Source: Annona cherimola (taxonomy: Eukaryota > Streptophyta > Magnoliopsida > Magnoliales > Annonaceae). Taken from it: 64,000 nucleotides of DNA. This document shows, in pieces, positions 22,641 through 35,308 of this stretch. How positions within the stretch are numbered: position 1 is the stretch's first letter; every line of letters begins with the position of its first letter. The translations under genes were made by a program, and so were the position numbers. The notes below the pieces were generated by a model. The model made no database searches, was not told the origin of the DNA, and worked only from the letters and a program-made list of their open reading frames with translations. The DNA is taken from positions 13,707,579 through 13,771,578 of the forward strand of contig CM059975.1 in assembly GCA_030490835.1 (NCBI GenBank), given 5' to 3'.

Positions 22641-22819
22641 CTCTTTGAGTTGCCACGAAAGAAAATGTTTAGGATAATTTACACACAATGTTATAAGAAT
22701 TTCTTGGACAAGGTCCAATTTGATGCTTAATCCAACCAATCGTATTATTTCATATCAGTTTTTTTTTTTTTTTAACAAATAGAATCTTGGGGTGGATCAT
22801 GTCTGTTTGTATATATGAT

Positions 22820-23203
22820 GTATGATTTTATCAGGCAGGCTAAGTAATGACTTAGTTAGCACATTTTTAAACAACCTATTTAAAAACTTTTTTTTTTTTT
22901 TTACTTTTTCATAAACTTATTAATTTAGGTGTATCTAATATATAAACCATGTCTCTACCATTTTTGAAGATGTAATCTTTTAGATTTTCAAATACAATTA
23001 TTTCAGTAATTTTTAACCTTGGAAAATGACTAAAATACCACTATATATTAAAAATCTAAAAAATATATATTCAAAAATAATAATATTTTATTTATACATT
23101 AAATACAACTAGATTAACAAATTTGTAGAATAAAAAGCAAAAAAAAATAAACAACTAAATTTATTAGAGGGGGCTAAGTAAGCCCGAGCTAATAGGATCA
23201 TGC
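22820..23203. mobile_element. Foldback MITE, second GGCTAAGTAA copy, diverged
   Basis: Left TGATTTTATCAGGCAGGCTA and right inverse TGATCCTATTAGCTCGGGCT mark it as a relative of 22244-22640. The core arms are present but worn. No clear target duplication. Confidence 0.7.
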
Positions 23204-23259
23204 AAGTAGAAAGAGTCCCTTCACATAACTCCATTCATTTCTTCTTCCTTGATAATTGA

Positions 23260-23960
23260 TGAAAAACCACTTCATTTATCATATTTGACATCATTTGTTA
23301 AGTTAAGAAATTAAATTTATCAAAATCAAAAATGTGCATGACCGCACTTGCTTAAAATATATATATTTACGTATAAATTATAAAAAATGTTTAAATCTAT
23401 TCGCATATTAATTAAAATGTACGATACTTGGTAGAAAAACGTATCCGAATACAACTTTAAAATTATTATTTAATATCAAATCATTTTATTAAGCTGATTT
23501 TATACATTTGTAAATGAGATTTATGTAAAATAATATTAAACAAATTGGGTAATATAAATGATATTAAATACAAATAAAGTTTCCATCAACAGTGGGGTTT
23601 CATATGGGTGGAACTCAATTATATAAAAAAAATTAAATACTTAAATCCATTCATAAATGCATTAAATTGTTATGATAATTTACAGAATAGTTCATTCCCA
23701 TGGAAAGAATCTTTTAGACGATTTTTTTAATGAAGTTTTAGACAATTTTAGAGGTGAAATTAATAGTTTTTAAGTTGATATATAAATTAAACAATTTTAT
23801 ATGTCCACGTTACACGTATTTTGGATAAGACAATGAACATCTTTGATTTGGAAGAAACTTAATTTTCAAGTCAAATAAATTGTTAAAATATTTATTTTAT
23901 CCTTATTTAATGTCGTTGTGGAATAAATAAAGAAAATTCCACTGCTTTTTCAAAGATAAA
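23260..23960. repeat. Two old tandem copies of the 350-bp MITE family
   Basis: Two successive stretches, about 23280-23620 and 23625-23960, repeat the same worn modules ('taaatccattc...attaaa', 'atgataatttacagaa', 'attttatgtc', 'aatgaacatctttgatttg'). Confidence 0.4.
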
Positions 23961-24150
23961 ATTAATCATTCAGAACATAAAGAAAAGGATTATTAAAAAT
24001 ATCAGAGTCGGAGAATGGAGTCGAGAGAAGTTCGTTACATCTCATGGCGTTGAAATCGTTGCAGACACAATAAGAGAGTTGCCTGGCCTCAAAAATGCCC
24101 AACTTTACCTCAAAATTTTCTTTCATGGTAGTTTTTTTTGCTCTCCAGGC

Positions 24151-25264
24151 TCACTCGTTGAGCCAAGGTGCCTGAGCTTGTGTCCATTGAACTATTTCAC
24201 CCTCTTTGAACCAGAGTGCTGCATTGAAGGTGCAAAACCAGCATTAGTTTTCAGTATCAACTCATAATGAAAGACTAAATGAAGTTGCTACATCCCTCCC
24301 TCCCAATCCAAAAGTCACCAACCCAACAACAAGCCCACCACCAAGGTTAAAATTGTTTGGACAGAGGTTTTCTTTAATATATATATATATATAGGGAACC
24401 GACCCTGTGCAGTCGGACTGCACCGTACCGCTGTAAAATGGACACCACACATATTAGATTGTAATGAAACTTTATACACTCATTTATCCATATATAAATC
24501 ATACTTTAGACGGTTTAGATGTTGAAAAAATCACTTTAAACTTGATATTTACATTAAACTATTTTATTACGTTGATTTTGTACCATTTTAAGATGGAGAC
24601 TACACACATGTTGGATTTGGATGAAAATTGGTATGGTAATAAAGTGAACAATTCTAAATACAATGGGTGAGGTGGATTTATGGGAAATGATCAAGTGGGG
24701 CCCACAGTGCATGGACTGCACGGTGCAGTCGCATGCACTGGATCATAGTCACTGCACCGGAACAGCGGTACAGTGGGCCCAAAATAGGCCCCACATGATC
24801 ATGAAAATCGTGATCTACTCCACCCATTGTATTTAAAATAATGTATTCTATTACCACACCAATTTTCATCCCAATCAGATATATATGAGAGTTGTTCCGG
24901 TGCAGCGTCACTGCACCGGAACAGCGGCGCAGTTGCCCAAAAATGAGCCCCACATGATCATGAAATCATGATCTACTCCACCCATTGTATTTAGAATAAT
25001 GTATTCTATTACCATACCAATTTTCATCCCAAACAGATATGTATATGGGCCCATCTGAAAATAGTACAAATCCAACGTAATAAAATAGTTTGATGTAAAT
25101 AACAACTTTAAAGTATCTGATTGAGATAAAAATTAGTATGATAATAGACTACATTATTCTAAATACAATGGGTGGAGTAGATTATGATTTCATGATCATG
25201 TGGGACCCATTTCAGCGGTGCTGCATGGGAATTTCCGGTGCAGCATCGCTGCACCTGAATATTC

Positions 25265-25302
<38 letters not shown>

Positions 25303-25303
25303 C

Positions 25304-25342
<39 letters not shown>

Positions 25343-28172
25343 TTGGCAAAAATTCGGAAAAGGGAGTGGTGTAATATAAAAGTAAAATGCACAAGCTCTC
25401 TCATTCTCATAATAGAAAAGTATATTACTTATCAATCCAAAATCATGTGGAACTCGCTCTCTCTCTCATAATAGAAAAATATATTACTTATCAATCCAAA
25501 ATCACGTGCAACTCCCTCTTCAAGTAACATATAAAAAGACTTGAATTCTGTTAACTGGAAACTTACAATTACAATAGAAAGAGTTATAGAACCTTATAGA
25601 CAACCTAATTGAATAGCTTTTTCCATTGCCTTTTGAAACGAAACTTTATCCTCTAATTATAAAGCTACGCATTTTGACAAAAATGGTTCACCCTGAAATG
25701 TGTAGAGTACCAAAACAGATGATAGGACATCCAGGAGTAAAGTGATATTTCAGTATGGGCTGCATTAATGAAACCAAATTAAGGCAAGCTCAGAAATTGG
25801 AATAAAAGATATGACCCCAAATTAACATAGGTGAAGGTTGGCCAGTGAGATGATATGGGATATGCTTTATTGTCAAGAGCAGAACAACATGGATTGTAGA
25901 TAAAGTCCCCGAGCAGCTTAGCGAGTCATCAACGCATATTTTTGGGCATCCATGGATAGGGCTGCTTCAAAATACATGCTGACTTTTGAATACTGTGTCT
26001 ACTTTTTTTAAGGCACAATAATCAAGCAACAAAATTCTTCATGAACTTTTTCATTGCTAAACTCAAGATTTCATTCTCATCTGTGTTGTTGTGGTTGTGG
26101 TTGTGGTTGTTCTTATTTTAGACAAACTTATGAATTACTTGTGATTACTGTTCATGCAAATGTATCACCAATCCATATTGAGGTTTAGGGAAAAGATCAA
26201 TGTTATCAGCTACCAAACCACTGGTACTACCTCTAATACAATCTAGCCAAATAAAATTCATTCCATCAGCCATGGGCAATTTTCTATAGAAAACGAACTA
26301 TTAAATGCACAAGGTGATAAAGATCTTCTGTAAAAAAAATATTTTTTACTCTGTTTGCCACATCTCCATAATGGCAGCTATGAGACTATGATCCATAGAA
26401 GGGTGCATATCCCCAATCCAGTGCCCTAGGTGGTAATGTTGAAAAATGAGTCATAAGCCTCAAAAAATAAGTAAAACCTAACAATCTCTAAATGATAATC
26501 AAATGCCTCGTTAGAAAGGCGCATTCTCTTGCACAGAGCACATGAAAAATATGTTTATATAAATATTTGTAAACCAAGTCCAACAAGTTTTTATTACTGA
26601 CCTATTTCACGTGTGCCATTATCAGGGCTGTCACTGCCATGAACAACATTCCTGCAAACCATTTATCCGAAGACTTTGTCTTTTAGAAAGTCAATGGAAT
26701 CACAAGAATTGAAGAGAAATGTTCTTAATCTATATTGTATATATTATAGAGCAAAGTTATAGACGGACCTTCCCGTTTGAATAGCTAGATCTCCTCGAAT
26801 TGTGCCTGGTTCAGCTTGTAGAGGATTAGTTACACCTATAAGCTTACGTGCTGATGCAACAACACCAATACCCTCCCAAGCCTTTGACAGAAATCAGCGG
26901 AAGGAATTTATACCAGATATTTAAAAAAAAAAAAAATCAGCAACAAGAATTAAATTCATACACTGAGAGAGCTTTACCATACACACAACCGGTCCTGACG
27001 TAATGTAATTTATCAGCTTTGGGTAGAAAGGTTTCCCCTTAAGATCTTTGTAATGCTCCTACAATAATCAAATGCAATTTGTGCATCACAAATTGGCAAT
27101 CTAAAAACATAGTATAAAAATTCATATATCAGAGAGGAAAGTGATTTTTTTTTTTGTTTTTGGCCTCCTTATTCTAGCCATCATCAAATGCATGCAGAAA
27201 CATCACATGCATATGATTCCCTCTCCCTCTTCCATTCCTCTCTCTTTTTTTCCCTTCCATTTTTTTCCTTTCTAAGGATGATTGCAATAACAAAGAATAC
27301 ATTCTGACCATCACAGAAACATATATCAAAAAGCCCAAAATTTCCTCATAAAAGAAAAGAAAAAAATTTCTTTTTTCCCTTTTTTGCTCCTGACTGCAGC
27401 TCCTACAACAATCGATTCTTGCCAAACCACGAATGCACCTAGGAAGGTGGAAATTGCGGGGGAAAGGCATTCGAGATAAATATTTCCTGCACTGGAATAA
27501 CAATTTTGACACCTTTCCAGGGAAAAAATAAAAATTGGGTCTACCGGCTACCAAAAAAAGGAAAAGTATCAGATATCAGAAACCAAACCTCAGCCAATTC
27601 CTTGGGGCACTGGAAGAGCTTCAAACCCTTCAAAAGAAATCCCTTCTTCTCAAAACGCGAAATTATCTCTCCAACCTTCAACAGAACATACCCAATCCAA
27701 AAAGGAACTAAACCACCCAAAAGTTTCTAATTTCCGAACACGAAAAATAAAAGGAAAAAAACGACACAGAATATGATTCTCACCAGGCCCCGTTGTACCC
27801 CGTCAGGTTTTACCATGACGTAAGTCTCTTCCGGTTCTTCCTGAGCTCAGAAATCGACAGTGAGGAAAATCAAAAACGAAAATTTTGCACTGCTTTATCA
27901 TCATGCGGAAGGTGACGAAAACTGACCATAGAAGCAATGAGCTGGGGAAGGAAGATCCGGGTTTTAGACTTTTTGGGCCGCATTTTAACTCGGCGAACGA
28001 GCAGCGGAGAGCAGTAGCTGAGAGGTGATGGGCGGAATGCTGCAAGGTGGCGGCAGCGCACGTTAAGGTTTTGAGCGTAGGATGCATAGAAGCCATTCCT
28101 TTCGGCGGAGGAGGAGGCGGTAATGCAGCAAATGCAAGGACTGCCGCCGCCTATGGCTGATAAACTCCCCAT
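24151..28172 (-). CDS. NDPK2: Nucleoside diphosphate kinase, plastid type (NDPK2-like), 7 exons
   Basis: Transfers the gamma-phosphate of ATP to NDPs through a phospho-His. Exons: 27927-28172, 27784-27840, 27589-27675, 26978-27058, 26769-26881, 26602-26651, 24151-24218; all introns are GT...AG and the 702-bp frame is unbroken (233 aa). Residues 1-82 are Ser/Arg-rich with few acidic residues, a likely plastid transit peptide. The NDPK domain follows: [13 protein letters not shown] with K93, [38 protein letters not shown], then [11 protein letters not shown] with catalytic H199. The C-terminal exon encodes [20 protein letters not shown] and lies 2,383 bp from exon 6, beyond hairpin repeats. Length and all key residues are normal, so the gene looks functional. 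The isoform name is from family knowledge; a dual or mitochondrial target cannot be excluded. Confidence 0.95.
24394..24747 (+). mobile_element. TA-flanked 350-bp MITE, copy 3, in NDPK intron 6
   Basis: Starts GGGAACCGACCCTGTGCAGT after a TA run and ends ...GCATGCACTGGATCATAG. It lies inside the last intron of the kinase gene on the opposite strand to transcription. Confidence 0.85.
24748..24882. repeat. Half copy of the long hairpin repeat
   Basis: Matches the left arm of 24887-25264 ('cactgcaccggaacagcggt', 'ctactccacccattgtattt', 'caattttcatcccaatcaga') and then stops at TATATA, where the next full copy begins. Confidence 0.8.
24887..25264. mobile_element. Long hairpin repeat, copy 2, in NDPK intron 6
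   Basis: Left end GAGAGTTGTTCCGGTGCAGC, right end with GGTGCAGCATCGCTGCACC. The arms match those of 21312-21728 with more mismatches between the two halves. Confidence 0.85.
25264..25342. repeat. Compound palindromic microsatellite
   Basis: (CT)n, then five CTAT units, then (AT)n, then (AG)n. Because AG is the complement of CT, the whole 79 bp can fold on itself. It sits in NDPK intron 6. Confidence 0.95.
25408..25510. repeat. Tandem duplication, period 59 bp
   Basis: 'cataatagaaaa(g/a)tatatt' followed by 'acttatcaatccaaaatca' occurs twice, 59 bp apart, separated by a CT run. Confidence 0.8.
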
Positions 28173-28726
28173 CGCTTTTCCGAGCCTTCTTTTTCTTCGC
28201 TTTCCGAGGGGATTTTCACTTTTCAGCGATATATGTGGCGGAAATGACCGACTACACCCGCTGTTTGATTCATTTTACCGATTGATGGACAGCTGAAAAT
28301 GTGGGGAGCATTTTGATTCTTTTTTATACGTGGAACATGTGTATTATAAATTATACTACTCTTGGATCGAATCTTTATTTGGGATGAGAATATAATGATA
28401 TAATTAGAAATGAATAAAGTTGTATGGGAAATAGATAAAGTTGCATTGAAAATTAAAAAAACTGTATTGAGAATAATAATATACATTCAATTTGAGAATC
28501 TTTAGTTATTTGGAATATGCCCGAACATGCCCTTAGCCAGGCTAACACATTTTCATCTTAACCTTGTCTAATATATGCTTTTTTATGGAAGTCTAAATGT
28601 AAGTGTATTTAATTTATATATCGAACAAAATTTTTAAGCATGATTATATTTTTCTAAACTTTAAAAATAATAGCCAAGTTTGGGACATGCATTTATAAAA
28701 TTTAATATGAGTATCATTATGTACAT
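28173..28726. other. 5' flank of the NDPK gene / intergenic
   Basis: The first about 80 bp next to the start codon are GC-richer (promoter or 5' UTR). No TATA box could be assigned. The rest is AT-rich without a recognised element. Confidence 0.45.
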
Positions 28727-28735
28727 CATGATGTA

Positions 28736-29084
28736 TTTTAAGTTAAAATACAACATTTATTTATTTTTATAATTAATTTTATTCTCTATTTTGCTTCATA
28801 AATATGTTTTCTAATTGTATTTAATCTATATATATCAAGTTTTATCATTTTACAATACTTTTATATATTTGTTTTGATTTTTAAAAAATTAAGCTTTTTA
28901 AGGGGTGGGAATGACTTAAATGTCCCTTAAAATTGATATTTTTAAAATAAAAAATTAATATGTAAAAGTATTATAAAATGACAAAACTTGGCATACATAT
29001 TAAATATACTTAAGAAAACATGTTTATGAAGAAATTTAAATAAAAATAAAATAAATAAATGTTGTATTTTAACTTAAAATATAA
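28736..29084. mobile_element. Foldback MITE, TTTTAAGTTAAAATACAAC ends
   Basis: Inverted ends TTTTAAGTTAAAATACAACA. The arms have a variant core ('tctaattgtatttaatctat', 'tttatcattttacaata'), and the centre is 'aatgacttaaatgtccc'. Perfect 9-bp direct repeats CATGATGTA flank it (28727-28735, 29085-29093). Confidence 0.9.
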
Positions 29085-29093
29085 CATGATGTA

Positions 29094-29698
29094 TATAATC
29101 GAGCTCCAATTTAGTATGCTAATTAAATATATTTGAGCTTACATCAGAAAGCCAAAAAAGAAAAAACTATACTTGCGCGTCCGGTCTAAAAAAAAATCAA
29201 AGCTTTTTCTTTTATTGAAAAAAATAATAATAATAAAAATCAAAGCTTTAGATACATTGCATTCTTTTAATTAAATTCATTTTGACCATCATATTTTAAA
29301 TTATTATTTGATATAGTCAATTTATAATGTCTCGATGGGAAATTTTATAAAGATCAGAAATTTGATACGGAATCAAGATGCAATTTTCATGTGAACCATG
29401 TGGCGTATTTAAAATAATAATTTGAGCGTGTACTTCGATAACCATGTAAATGTAAGTGCAAATGTAAAGCCTTCTTCTTTTACCTTCCAATTAAATGGTC
29501 TAATTGTCATCACATGCCATCACGTCATTCTTTCTTTTTGTCCTCAGCCTCTGCATAATTCTCAATTCCCATTACCAAATGGCAAGTGGACCCTAAGAAG
29601 TCACTTTTGAGGCAAGACCCTGTAACAATAGTATCAATTGCGCACATTTGATAGATGAGAGACGCACACACTTGATTGGTGCGCACATTTTTGTACAC
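29094..29698. other. Intergenic DNA
   Basis: AT-rich up to about 29400, then average composition. Short frames only; nothing recognised. Confidence 0.5.
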
Positions 29699-29707
29699 CA
29701 TTTTTAT

Positions 29708-30080
29708 GGGTTCTGGTTCAATGCACGTGCGAGCATTGAGCCTCAATGCCCACGGTTGTACTTCAACCTTTTTTTATTTTTTTTGAAAACTATTTTACAG
29801 AAATGTTAATGTAAGTATATTTAATATGTGTATAAATTTTCACCATTTTTAGAAATTTTTAGATATTTATTTCAGATTTTTTAAAATCAGTAACATTTTT
29901 AGTAATTTACTGATTTTAAAAAATCCGAAATAAATATCTAAAAATCTCCAAAAAATAGTGAAAATTTATACACATATTAAATACACTTACATTAACATTT
30001 TTGTAAAAAAAATTTCAAAAAAATTTTAAAAAAATGGGCAAAGTACACCTGGAGCTCCCGGGTGCATTGAACCAAAACCC
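29708..30080. mobile_element. Foldback MITE, GGTTCAATGCAC ends
   Basis: Ends GGGTTCTGGTTCAATGCACG and the inverse of GGGTTTTGGTTCAATGCACC. An inner 'gagctcccgggtgcattg' motif survives at the right. Core arms are present ('gttaatgtaagtatatttaa', 'caccatttttagaaatttt'). Flanks CATTTTTAT and CAATTTTAT match 8/9. Confidence 0.88.
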
Positions 30081-30603
30081 CAATTTTATGCCCCTGTTTT
30101 GTTTGGCACATAGTAAAGAGTGCCCGCGAAACAGACCATAAAAATTGGAAAACCAAATCCTTCAATAAATATTTTGTTGCTTAAATATTCAAAATTATCT
30201 ATGACCAAAACCTTTTCCTTTTCAGGCTGCATAAAAATTAGAAAACCAAAACCTTCAATAACATTTTGTTGCTTAAATATTCAAAATTATCCATGACCTT
30301 CAAATGACACCATCGCCAGCACTCCATATCAAAACTCATCACCAAGATTCTAGGACCAGGACATGGAAGCAAATACAAACCCTACACTAAAGAGAGAGAA
30401 TCTGTCTTCCTCGACTATCATAAGGTTGAATAGCCAAACAATAACACGGTATTGGTTCTGCGAGCGATATACATATGATCAAGTCAACAGATGTCTAAAA
30501 CTATCGCAATATCATCAACTCTTCTAATTCAAGAGAAGAAACCATACTTTGTATGGGATACATTTCGCACATTTGCAGCTTTCAGCATCTGCTATGGTCT
30601 TAT

Positions 30604-33600
30604 CTAGTCTGTGACCAGCATTGCTATCTCCCTCACAGGTTCAGGAACCTGCAATTGAAATCATCAAAATTAAATTAATATTAGCACTTCTCTGGTAATT
30701 CTTCTATGTATGATCTGTCACTTTCTCAGGAATCTGTCTTCCCAACCTCCAAAGGCACAAAATGAGAAGGTAATAAGGTCACATGGGTACATCATGGTTA
30801 ATGTACGATATGGTGCATATTGACTGCACCAGTATCATTACTATCCTTTGAAGATCAACAAATGATTTCAGGCTGCAGGCTTAACTTCTCGGACAGAGGT
30901 TTCTGAGCCACCATAGTACTGGTGCAGTCAATATGAGCATATGTCAATGCAATGTGACAATTTGTCAAGGTGCAGATTTCAATATACTATCCTTCACAGA
31001 TCAAAGAATGATTGAGGTTGCAGGTTTCATTTCTCAGATAGAGGTTGCCAATCCACCAAACATGTTACCGGTGAAGTTAATATGAGCAGTCCCAGTTGCA
31101 GGTGCACGTGTTCATGGACAAAAAAAAGTAAATGTATGAAGCAAAACGGTAATTCAGTTATGGGAGAGGGTAGGTATCAGTTAATGAAGGAGCAGTAACG
31201 CAATTCCAAAGCACATCACAAAGTAGAACCACGTCAGCAGAAAAAATCCACAACTAAGATACGGACGTAAAGAGAAAGTCACACTGATCAGATGTTGCTA
31301 AACAACCGAGATTTGCAAAGTATATGGAGACGCAAATAGATCCTTTTTTTACCATTAACCTAGCAGCAACTGACTGGTGACCACTGACCCACTTTATCCG
31401 GAAAAAGATGATGAACCAATGGCGTTAATTAATATCATCAGATGAAACAATGAGATGCAACTTCTAATAGAATCCTGTCTGCAATTGTCTCCATAGATGA
31501 AATTTTGCTCGAATTGACAGTTATGCACGCTGCATAGACAGCATGTGAGTCCAAACCATTTGGCTGACAACGATGAGCCTTAATGCCTAGAAGGATGGCA
31601 CATCAATAGTGAGAGGAATGCTTATCAAAAATATATATATATATTGAGAGGAATGAGGGAAAATCTTAATTGGACTTTGATGAGGATGTTTCACAACTTA
31701 ATATGGAAAAACAGAACGCAGCTTGATATTATTTTCCTTACCAGCATTCCGTAACAGCTTACCGACAATCAAATCATTGACAGAAGCCATTGATCCATTG
31801 GTTGATGCATGGAATGACCATCAAGGGATTTGTCAAAGTGATCTAGTGCTGAATTCACATCCATCTTGGAAAATTCTGATGTCCTTCCTACTAAAGTTGG
31901 ATAAGTAGCACCCAACAGAATTCTCCACTATTGGAGATGGGCAGTAAAGCAAAAATATAATTGAGTAGAACACCGATTGTGTTGTGATACCTTCTCTACA
32001 CCTAACAGTCAGCACCAGCTAAGAATTCTCACTTGACATGCATGGAAATAGATTCCATCTCTATCTAAGAACACCAAATGTCCATGCTGACTGCTCTCCC
32101 TCATGAAGGTCACCATCTTCGCTCACAACAACAACAACAACAGCCCCCCAAAAAGTAAGAAAAGGAAATTTTCTATACTAGTAATATTTGCTCAAAAGTA
32201 ATTTGAAATTTGAAATTTTTTTAAGCAAAAGCAAAAGATGATCACTGAGGGTTCCCCAACATAGAAATCATTCAGAGCCTTGCAGTAAGTGGCTAGAGAT
32301 CACATGTGGCCAGGAGAGTGCCAGGTCGCAGCTAACTTCCATTGTATGTTGTATACAAGTGTTTCACCTATTATGGAATCTCGCGATTTCATAAAGTCCC
32401 ACACAATCCAAATTCCAATCTATACAAAAAATCATTGGCTCCACTATAATTATACACTCAACGTTTTAATTTTACTTACTTCATAACAATGAAATACATT
32501 CCCCTTAAACATTCTGATAGGGCTGGTGCGTCTGCTTAGCTGGCAATAGTGCCAATGGGTCTACTTCGTTGGCACTGGCAGCAAGAACGCAGGCATCTGG
32601 GTTAAGGGGAGATTGATATGATCATCAAATGAATCTTATTAATTTACAAAGAATTTCAGAGAAATGACTCATTCAATCAATCCCCTTGCATTCTCATCTC
32701 TCTTGCCTATTTATAAGGGAAATAAGCCTCAATGGCAATGACCAGCTAAGTAGGCCTACCAGCCCTATTGCTTTCAAGAGATTTGCATGTCTCCCAATTG
32801 AAGAAGGTGACCTTCTTCAAGCTAGAACTTCAGTGGCTGATGACTTGATGATATAGAATTGCTTCAATTCTCTCAAATGCGGTTGCATTTAGGGTCTAGA
32901 ATCAAAAAAAGGCAAACACAAATTTCATCATTAAATGGGTCAATTTCATCCCAAAATCACCAATCAGTTCAAGATCTCTTCTTCCATACATATAACCTAG
33001 ATATACTTCAAGCCACTAAGCAATGTCGGGCTTTATACCTGTATTAACTCTCCCCTCCATATCAAGGTCTAACAAGATAAACAAACACACAAGTCTTTTC
33101 CCAAAAATTTGGCTTTGGTACCATGTACAATGGGCATGTTCCACTCCAAAATGACTATCCACTTTAAGAAGTCTTTTCCCAAAAATATTTTCCCAATATA
33201 ATCTGGATATATTCCAAATCTTCAATTGAAGTGGAGTTTATGACCAGACTAGCACCCTCATGTTGAAGTAGAACAAGGCAGATACACACAATCAAAAGGA
33301 CCAACCAGAGGGCATCCTAACATATCAAAAAATAATGAATTCGGAGAGTAATGGAAGCCAACATATTTTCTACCCATGAATTGCCCTTTTAGGATAATGT
33401 CATCATAGAGATATTTATTCCTGTCGACACCTGCAAGAAATTGCAGTTTCTGTTTGAGTGCAACTATAAGCTCATCGCCAATGAAAATCATCAGAGCTCC
33501 AAGCCATTCTTATTCTTGATTCTTATCCATATTCTAGACCAGTTCTAGACCAGTCTAATCTTCGATATCAACATATTAAACCAGTGAAATCCTTAAACTA

Positions 33601-35308
33601 GAGAATCTTCCCAAAGAAAATAGAGATTTGCATGCTTGGAACATTTCCCACCACCACTGCAAATGGCAGTTGGAGGTTTTTTCCTAGATATATAAACTAG
33701 ATATACTCCATGTCTTTAATTGATATGGGATTTATGACCACACCAATGCTGACATCTTAGAGTGTATCTTCCTAAATTATACGTATGAGGAAAGGCTCCG
33801 TAAATTGGCTAGTCATTTTGGAATAAAACTCATTCAACTTTTGTTATGTCCTTCCAGTTCCTGTTATATCTAGATCTAAGACACTGTATCTGTTTATCTT
33901 ATTAAGCCTGAATGCAAGAGGGAATGTTAATTTGAGTCTAAATCTCACAACACTTAATAAAGTATATTTGGATTATATGTGTGGAAAAATATTGACCAAA
34001 CTAGCTAGTCATTTTGGGATGAAACTAATTAAGTTGGCATGGTAATTGAGTCGTATCCAAGCCCGTTCAATTTCTATTACAACACATCTCCCCGTTTATA
34101 TTATTATCCTCCCAGGCTGCACGTCTCAGGTCCTCCAGTCGCTGTTATGTGTCCTCTACATCTCAAGCTATAAAAACATTTTGATATTTAAGAATACTTT
34201 TAATATTTAAGTAGTCTTTAATCAAAAAAAAAAAAATATTTAAGTAGTCGTTTTGAGATCTAAGTGACTCATTTAACATTTACAATGAGAATTTTAATTC
34301 ACGCTAGCAACATTTGCATCTAATAACTACTTTTCCTTTTGATTAACGTTCACTAAGTTTTCTTAGCAGTAGGGCCCTCCTCCCAACAATTCTGGCTGTG
34401 TCTGGAAATCGCACATCAGTGGGTGAGCAACAAACTGAGACCATTTCCAAAACGGTCGCAAACCTTTAGAGATTCGATATCTAATGCAAGATCTAATCAG
34501 TAATCAAACCCTGGTGGTCAACAAGGCCACCAGTCATAGCAGCATTTCACATCTTTCCCATTCAATTCCCCGATCGAATTACCCATCCAAAAAAAAAAAA
34601 AAAAAATTCCCCGATCAAATAAAACTCAGCAGAAAAGATGCAGCGCATCCTCAAAGAAGCTGATATTGACACTCACACCCCCCTTTCCAAAAGGAAAAAC
34701 CCCTACAACATCCTTTTCCCGTCTGCGATCACAGTCGCCATTTCAAAAAAAAAAAAAAAAAAGATAATAATAAGTGAAAAAAGAAAGAGGGTTGAACAAT
34801 CACGAACCTTTAGCAGACGTTCCCACCGCGAAGATATTCCATCGCCGCAGGACCGTACTTTCTGAAACTGCACGATGTCAAGCTTCCTAGTGATCAAGCC
34901 GACCTGGAAGTAGATGTAATCGGAAGGCGGCAGATCGACCCTGATCTCATCGACATTAAACCACAGAAAGAATTTCTGGACCTGGATGCCCTTGAGGTTG
35001 GAAATTGAGCCGTAGTGGATTTTGCCCGTAATCCGACGGTCATAGTAGACGAGGTAGTCAAACTGGATGTAGCAGGGTTTCTGGAGCTGGACGACGAAGG
35101 AGCCATCGTCGGTGACAGAGTAGGAGACGACGGAGTCGGGAAGGAGGCCGGCGGGTAGGCCAGAAAGACGCAGAGCGTCGTAGACGTTGGGTTTAGGAGT
35201 CGGCTCTGAGGGAGACTGGGCGGCAGAAGCGGCGAGGAAGTGGGAGAAGAGGAAAAGGTGAGGAAGGCAGAGGAGGAGGAAGAGGAGGAGAGATGATGGC
35301 AGCAACAT
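30604..35308 (-). CDS. DUF538 protein, secreted, 2 exons
   Basis: Exon 1 is 34808-35308 (167 codons), exon 2 is 30604-30648 (14 codons plus TAG); the junction is in phase and both splice sites are canonical (AAAG^GTTCG ... TTGCAG^GTTCC). The 181-aa product has a strongly hydrophobic signal peptide (1-30) and a DUF538 domain at about 40-155: PNVYDALRLSGLPAGLLPD, then SYSVTDDGSFVVQL, KIHYGSISNLKGIQVQKFF and LWFNVDEIRVDLPPSDYIYF, all conserved family blocks. The tail VPEPVREIAMLVTD supports the second exon. DUF538 members are plant-specific (e.g. SVB) with roles in trichome form and stress; the biochemistry is not settled. The 4,159-bp intron is unusual and repeat-bearing. Confidence 0.9.
30811..31088. 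repeat. Imperfect direct duplication in the DUF538 intron
   Basis: 30811-30939 and 30968-31088 are related: 'ggtgca', 'ctatccttt(g/c)a', 'ggctgcaggctt', 'ctcggacagaggtt' against 'ggttgcaggttt', 'ctcagatagaggtt', and both end 'tatgagca'. The period is about 155 bp. The first copy also has inverted ends (tattgactgcaccagta / tactggtgcagtcaata). Confidence 0.7.
32517..32768. repeat. Inverted-repeat element with LTR-like promoter motif
   Basis: ATAGGGCTGGTGCGTCTGCT at the left and its imperfect complement ending AGCCCTAT at the right, 252 bp in all. On the minus strand it has 'cttataaataggcaagagag', which resembles an LTR core promoter. On the same strand at 33060-33265 and 33660-33765 are two related stretches ('ggtcataaactccacttcaa' / 'ggtcataaatcccatatcaa'), probably worn LTR ends. 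The class is uncertain. Confidence 0.45.

Noticed and set aside
27174..27554. 126-codon minus-strand frame within the NDPK gene
   Set aside because: It lies wholly in intron 3, is interrupted by low-complexity KKR/KRE stretches, and the canonical exons on both sides join in frame without it.
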